This document shows, one piece after another, positions 6,525 through 9,863 of a stretch of 9,863 bases of DNA. The DNA is from Syntrophobacterales bacterium. Its GTDB lineage: Bacteria; Desulfobacterota; Syntrophobacteria; BM002. Every line of letters begins with the position of its first letter. Within the stretch, counting starts at the first letter, position 1. The stretch is from positions 1 to 9,863 of the forward strand of contig JAUVTM010000054.1 in the NCBI GenBank assembly GCA_030601545.1. Direction: 5' to 3'. A model generated the notes under the pieces. The model searched no databases. It saw only the letters and a program-made list of their open reading frames with translations, and had not been told where the DNA came from. Position numbers and translations under genes: made by a program.

Positions 6525-6706
6525 AGCCCGGATATTTCATGAATTGCTGTCGCGAGACCACGAAGATGGGCGTGCCACCGGGCAACCGCAGGGTGTTGGT
6601 TCCGAGGCGTACCTGAACGGTACATCGCAGGGGCCGACACCCGAGGCCGCCAGGAAGGGCGGCCATATCCGTGGTCGCAGCAGGTGATTCATGAAATATC
6701 CGGGCT
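6525..6706. mobile_element. 182-bp inverted-repeat element, MITE-like, able to form a cloverleaf
   Basis: The ends are a perfect 20-bp inverted repeat (6525-6544 and 6687-6706, beginning AGCCCGGATATTTCATG). Inside, GCTG/CAGC (6546-6549, 6678-6681) and GACCACG/CGTGGTC (6556-6562, 6670-6676) continue the closing stem. Three hairpins follow. The first is TGCC-GGCA (6573-6584). The second is a long central stem (6591-6603 with 6630-6642) capped by GTACC-TGAAC-GGTAC (6609-6623). The third is a 7-bp GGCCGCC/GGCGGCC stem (6645-6664). It has no coding capacity and no obvious target duplication. A diverged end recurs before htrA, so it is a dispersed element. Non-autonomous transposon is the simplest reading; a structured RNA is the alternative. 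The family is not assigned. Confidence 0.7.
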
Positions 6707-6720
6707 GGAGGGCTAAACAA

Positions 6721-6753
6721 CTTCGGGGGCGAGGATTATCCTCGCCCCCGAAG
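6721..6753. terminator. Strong GC-rich hairpin after htrA, possible bidirectional terminator
   Basis: A perfect 14-bp stem (6721-6734 with 6740-6753) around the 5-base loop ATTAT. There is no T-run on either side, so Rho-independent termination is not assured. The position after htrA and the repeat element suggests an RNA end or stabiliser. Confidence 0.5.
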
Positions 6754-6772
6754 ACTTCTCAAGACACCTGAG

Positions 6773-6806
6773 GGGCGGGCTTTGCGCCCGCCCGAATTGG
6801 TTGTTT
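6773..6806 (+). terminator. Second GC-rich hairpin followed by T-rich sequence
   Basis: A perfect 8-bp stem GGGCGGGC/GCCCGCCC (6773-6780, 6786-6793) with a 5-base loop, followed by a moderately T-rich stretch up to 6806. It is a possible terminator for transcripts coming from htrA and isolates the small gene at 6864. Confidence 0.45.
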
Positions 6807-6841
6807 GAGCCTCCAGATCGCTCATTTTATGTTTTAATGAG
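6805..6841 (+). promoter_or_regulatory. Candidate promoter of the small Cys-rich gene, with an overlapping dyad
   Basis: TTGAGC (6805-6810) and TATGTT (6828-6833) are 17 bp apart, each matching four of six consensus bases, giving a start near 6840 and a leader of about 24 nt. The dyad CTCATT/AATGAG (6821-6826, 6836-6841) straddles the -10 and could be an operator. It does not closely match a Fur box. Confidence 0.35.
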
Positions 6842-6863
6842 TCGATTCCATTGAGGAAGATTT

Positions 6864-7043
6864 ATGTCAGAAACTATCATTGTATTCATCATAGCGGGAA
6901 TTGCGCTGGCGCTGTCGGTCCGGTGGTTTTATCGGACCGTTGCCGGCAAATCTGAAGGCTGCGGTTGTGGAGAGAACTCCTGTCCTAGTATCTCATCCTG
7001 TGATGCCAGCGCCAACAGTTCAGATTGCTGTGAGAAAATCTGA
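6864..7043 (+). CDS. Small membrane-anchored Cys-rich protein, FeoB-associated type
   Basis: A 59-residue protein. Residues 4-19 form one hydrophobic membrane helix (TIIVFIIAGIALALSV), followed by a basic/aromatic RWFYR stop-transfer. A short tail carries six cysteines: GCGCGENSC (32-40), then Cys46 and Cys55-Cys56. This layout of one N-terminal helix, then a GCGCG-type Cys-rich cytoplasmic tail with SC..S..C, matches the FeoB-associated Cys-rich membrane protein family. Members often sit beside feoB and are thought to help ferrous iron uptake or bind metal. No feoA or feoB is in this window. GAGGA lies 6 bp before the ATG, which supports the start. It converges on the HdrB-like gene, with one base between the stop codons. 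Confidence 0.8.
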   Translation: MSETIIVFIIAGIALALSVRWFYRTVAGKSEGCGCGENSCPSISSCDASANSSDCCEKI

Positions 7044-7044
7044 T

Positions 7045-7935
7045 TCATGATTGCGAGGCCGCTTTTTGCAATAAAAAGCACTCAATTTCGCTGATTGACA
7101 AGTGGTTCATGGCCAATCCGAGTGTTTCGGCATCAATGCCCAAGCTGAGTCCGAGGAGTTGAGGATAGAGAATGGAGGGCAGCTTGGCCTCGGATCCCCT
7201 CTGGGAGAGCAATATTTTTTGAACTATGTCGAACTGGATCTGACAGTAGGAGCAGGCAACGCAGAGATAGTCGGCACCGGATTGCTTGGCGTTCTTGAGT
7301 TTATTTTCGGTCAGGTCTAGAGAGAGTTCGTCATTAATTCCCCACAATGGCGAGCCACAACACTCCAATTTTGTAGACCAGTCGATACTCTGAGCTCCAG
7401 TCACCTCCACAAGTTCGTCAAACTTAGTAGGGGAGTGCGGTTTATCAAACTGGGTAACTTCGCTTGGTCGCAATATGTGACAGCCATAGTGAGTGGCAAT
7501 CTTAAGGCCGTCAAAAGTCTGCACTACCTTTTCTCTTATGGCTTCAATGCCTATGTCTTCGTAGAGGACCTGTAGGATGTGTCTCGCTGTAATATCTCCC
7601 TCGTATCTCAACCCCTCTTTCTCAAGAGTTGTATTGACGTCATTCCTTATGGAAGCGTCATCCTTCAACAGCTTGTCCACATATCTCATGGTTCCGTAGC
7701 AGCAGTTGCATATCGTAAGCAAGTCCAGATTCTCTTTTTCAGAAAGGGCAAGATTCCTGGCGGTGGCAAGGACGTGGGCTTTAAAACTTATATTTCTCAA
7801 CGGGTACCCACAGCAACCAAGTTCCGGGAGATCCAGCAGGCCTATACCTAATTTTTCCATGACTGCATTGGTAGACCACTCGTACTGTTTTAATACTATG
7901 GGGGTAGTGCAGCAACGCAATAAGACAAAATTCAT
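7045..7935 (-). CDS. HdrB-like CCG-domain protein (heterodisulfide reductase subunit B family)
   Basis: A 296-residue cytoplasmic redox subunit. Two complete CCG (DUF224) motifs are visible: Cys8/Cys9, Cys41-Cys42-Gly and Cys76-x-x-Cys79 in the first half; Cys152, Cys192-Cys193-Gly and Cys228-x-x-Cys231 (CSYCQIQFD) in the second. In methanogen HdrB these hold two non-cubane 4Fe-4S clusters that cleave heterodisulfide. In sulfate reducers and syntrophs, homologues sit in membrane or soluble electron-transfer complexes whose thiol/disulfide substrate is often unknown. The ATG start has GGTGA about 7 bp upstream and lies 16 bp after the stop of the membrane FeS fusion, so both are in one operon. 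The full Cys set argues for activity. The physiological partner is an inference. Confidence 0.92.
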   Translation of the reverse strand: MNFVLLRCCTTPIVLKQYEWSTNAVMEKLGIGLLDLPELGCCGYPLRNISFKAHVLATARNLALSEKENLDLLTICNCCYGTMRYVDKLLKDDASIRNDVNTTLEKEGLRYEGDITARHILQVLYEDIGIEAIREKVVQTFDGLKIATHYGCHILRPSEVTQFDKPHSPTKFDELVEVTGAQSIDWSTKLECCGSPLWGINDELSLDLTENKLKNAKQSGADYLCVACSYCQIQFDIVQKILLSQRGSEAKLPSILYPQLLGLSLGIDAETLGLAMNHLSISEIECFLLQKAASQS

Positions 7936-7951
7936 GATCTCACCGAATTCT

Positions 7952-9721
7952 TTACTTTTCTGTCTGTTCAGCCAGTTTTTCTTTTGCTTGTGCGATGGCC
8001 ATGTTTTTCAGTTCATACAAAACATCAGCAACTTGCACACTTTGAGGGCAATGCTCTTGACACTGATAACAGCCGAGGCAATACCACAGCATCTTTGAAC
8101 TAAAGATAAGATCCCAGAGTCCCATACCGGCAGCGTGCATGATTTGATGTGGTAGCAATCCCACGTGTTCTGCAGGGTTTGAGTAGTTGCGAACCACAGG
8201 ACATGCGTTTGTGCAGGTCACACAGCGAAAGCAATGAGAGAAGGTGTTGGCTTGCACTGATGTGTGCAGCGTGCTCGACCAGCCATTATCGCTCGGCACT
8301 ACAGGTATGGTTCGATCCTGCATCTCTAGTGGTATGCCCGCGGGATAGATGGTCTCTAGCGCCACATTAATAGGATCAGGGTAATAATTCTGCTCTAATG
8401 ATTCACTCATCAATCCACGATAGAGAGAGAGGGGAGAAAGAACCAGAAACTCTGGCTCGCCTTTTTGCAATAAACTCTCCCGCACATTGAACCACAATTC
8501 CTGCAGATTGATCCCAGCAGGACAAACCACAGTGCAACGGAAACAGTTGGTACAGAGATGTAGCCCCTCTTGAATGTCCCTTATCTCTTCACGGCTGAGC
8601 TTCTTGCCTGCCACAAGTGCCTTGACTGAGGGTATCTTTTCAGAAGGCAGAATGTTGACATTGTGCATTGCTTCAAAGACCACACCGACTCTACACTGCA
8701 CACTGCAGGTCCCGCAGTGCATGCAGGCATCCAACTCCAGAAGCTGTCTGGTGACTATATTGGCCGGATCCGATGTTTCCTTATCCATAACCGAATTGGC
8801 CAAAAGACTCAGTGGGGTTGTAAAGATATGGAACATCTTACTGAAAGGAAGATAGGCCAGACCCAAGAAGCACGCCAAAAAGTGTATATACCACAGAATT
8901 GAGGAAACATTTGCCCTATCCAATAGTAAGGCTGCCGGCTTGGTGATTTTGGCCACCGCATAGCCGGTGAATCCCCACTGGGGACGGGAGTGGCACGAAA
9001 CGCAACTCATCTCATGCGCTTCTTGGCCCGCCTCCAAGGTTTCAGCATCAAAGGGTCCTTTGACCTCAGGTGAAACCACCCCGTATTTCGCCACCCAGTA
9101 TGCCTCCAGGGTTCTCAGTTCTTCTTCATCGGCCTGAATTGTGTACTCCTCCACCATGTCCTGGAACTTGGAGTAGGAGGTTATTTTTGTACCCTCCAGG
9201 AGAAAACCGGAAATCATAATAATGGCAAGAATGATTATGGCGTAAAGATCCATGGGGCTGGTTCGCAGGCGTGGCATTCTCAGAACAAACCGTCTGTAGA
9301 TCGCGATAGCTATTCCTACAATTATGAGGACTCCGAAGAAATTTCGGAGAAATAGAAACGGGTTAAGCGTTGAATAGTAGTTGGGAAAGAGAGCAGAGGT
9401 AACTATTTTGTCGAGACCATGCATGAGAAGGAGCAGAGTAAAGCCGTAATACATACACATATGCATGGCCCATTTGAGGAAATCCTGTTGCAGCACTTTG
9501 ACTTGCAGGAGGACGTCCAAAACAAAGACCTTCATTAAAGTGAAGATCTTTGGGCTCAACAGGGTCAAAGCGATGCCTTTGGCGGCTGCAAAAACCCTCG
9601 CCGAGGGCGAAATATCTCTCGTTTCTATCCCCAGGGAATATCGAAACCAGGTCGAGACTTTGTAGATCAAGCCGAGGCCGAAAATGGCCAAAGATATGTA
9701 CAGGGTAATGGTAAAAAACAT
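7952..9721 (-). CDS. Membrane cytochrome b / haem c / tetra-[4Fe-4S] fusion protein (HdrE/HdrC-like)
   Basis: From the ATG at 9721 the protein has 589 residues. The N-terminal half has about five to six membrane helices (about 1-20, 60-78, 84-103, 122-145, 157-178, 272-295) with His87, His101, His280 and His298 as possible haem b ligands, resembling NarI/HdrE-type quinone-reactive subunits. Between the last two helices a loop of about 90 residues carries one haem c motif, CVSCH (240-244), implying a periplasmic site. The C-terminal half carries four CxxCxxCxxxC motifs (Cys333-343, 390-400, 497-507, 548-558), equal to two HdrC-like ferredoxin units. It likely links the menaquinone pool to the HdrB-like partner. 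A TTG start at 9781 would add 20 residues. The ATG was preferred although its AGGGAG site is rather far (13 bp). Confidence 0.88.
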   Translation of the reverse strand: MFFTITLYISLAIFGLGLIYKVSTWFRYSLGIETRDISPSARVFAAAKGIALTLLSPKIFTLMKVFVLDVLLQVKVLQQDFLKWAMHMCMYYGFTLLLLMHGLDKIVTSALFPNYYSTLNPFLFLRNFFGVLIIVGIAIAIYRRFVLRMPRLRTSPMDLYAIIILAIIMISGFLLEGTKITSYSKFQDMVEEYTIQADEEELRTLEAYWVAKYGVVSPEVKGPFDAETLEAGQEAHEMSCVSCHSRPQWGFTGYAVAKITKPAALLLDRANVSSILWYIHFLACFLGLAYLPFSKMFHIFTTPLSLLANSVMDKETSDPANIVTRQLLELDACMHCGTCSVQCRVGVVFEAMHNVNILPSEKIPSVKALVAGKKLSREEIRDIQEGLHLCTNCFRCTVVCPAGINLQELWFNVRESLLQKGEPEFLVLSPLSLYRGLMSESLEQNYYPDPINVALETIYPAGIPLEMQDRTIPVVPSDNGWSSTLHTSVQANTFSHCFRCVTCTNACPVVRNYSNPAEHVGLLPHQIMHAAGMGLWDLIFSSKMLWYCLGCYQCQEHCPQSVQVADVLYELKNMAIAQAKEKLAEQTEK

Positions 9722-9787
9722 GAGTTTATGTTGTCTCCCTGTTAACCGCCGGTTGCAGCCGCCAACATGTTCTTTTCCCAACCCTGC

Positions 9788-9863
9788 TCATTCGCCACTC
9801 ACTATGAGAGGCGAGTCGCTGGCCCCCGGAATAGTAGCCATTATGGGCAGTTGGGCAAAGAAG
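9788..9863 (-). CDS. C-terminal end of an upstream gene of the redox operon, truncated by window edge
   Basis: One minus-strand frame entering from the right edge ends at a TGA (9790-9788) after 24 codons, with the tail ATIPGASDSPLIVSGE. The stop lies 66 bp before the chosen ATG of the cytochrome/FeS fusion. Another frame is also open to the edge and ends at 9736-9734, but its composition (Arg/Trp-rich) looks less natural. The tail is too short to name a family. Confidence 0.4.
   Translation of the reverse strand, partial: FFAQLPIMATIPGASDSPLIVSGE

Noticed and set aside
6525..6706. tRNA or tRNA-like gene from the cloverleaf
   Set aside because: Stem lengths, total length and the absence of T-loop and anticodon-loop consensus do not fit a tRNA; the perfect ends fit a repeat element better.
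6821..6841. Fur box upstream of the Cys-rich gene
   Set aside because: There is a dyad, but it does not match the GATAAT-type Fur repeats closely enough.

Overview
The window looks like chromosomal DNA of a mesophilic anaerobic bacterium with roughly 50% GC, most plausibly a deltaproteobacterial (Desulfobacterota-type) sulfate reducer or syntroph. This placement is an inference. It rests on a heterodisulfide-reductase-like membrane module with both a c-type haem motif and four 4Fe-4S motifs, a pcm gene followed directly by a LOG-family gene, a small FeoB-associated Cys-rich protein, and intergenic DNA full of short repeats. No rRNA, tRNA, CRISPR array, phage gene or transposase gene was seen.

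Layout. Minus strand 1-1058: pcm (protein-L-isoaspartate O-methyltransferase) is followed 6 bp later by a LOG/TIGR00725-type protein that runs off the left edge. Plus strand 1157-2465: a small membrane-anchored or lipoprotein-like protein overlaps by 23 bp a GalU-like nucleotidyltransferase that starts with GTG. Minus strand 2552-4585: a 677-residue protein of no recognisable family, probably monocistronic, with a candidate sigma70-type promoter. 4586-5047: a gene-free, repeat-rich and hairpin-rich stretch. Plus strand 5048-6511: a complete periplasmic HtrA/Do protease with an intact triad and two PDZ domains. 6512-6863: a gene-free stretch holding a 182-bp structured element with perfect 20-bp inverted ends and two strong GC-rich hairpins. 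Plus strand 6864-7043: a 59-residue membrane-anchored Cys-rich protein. Minus strand 7045-9721: a cytochrome b / haem c / four-cluster ferredoxin fusion followed by an HdrB-like CCG-domain protein, preceded by the tail of another gene at the right edge.

How the genes work together. The 7045-9863 operon reads as one membrane redox complex. A quinone-reactive cytochrome b subunit, with a periplasmic haem c and cytoplasmic iron-sulfur clusters, would pass electrons to or from an HdrB-type catalytic subunit. Pcm and HtrA are both protein-quality functions but lie in separate transcription units. The rest are housekeeping or unknown.

The most unusual material is non-coding. htrA is flanked on both sides by copies of the same inverted-repeat element: a complete one downstream, and a diverged or interrupted one upstream that touches a possible htrA promoter. 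The complete copy can be folded on paper into a cloverleaf of one closing stem and three hairpins. In addition, three arrays of 7-bp units of the form AATCNNN lie in two intergenic regions. I found no defence system or clearly new multi-gene system. The best candidates for something undescribed are this repeat family, the 677-residue orphan protein, and the haem-c-containing Hdr-like fusion.
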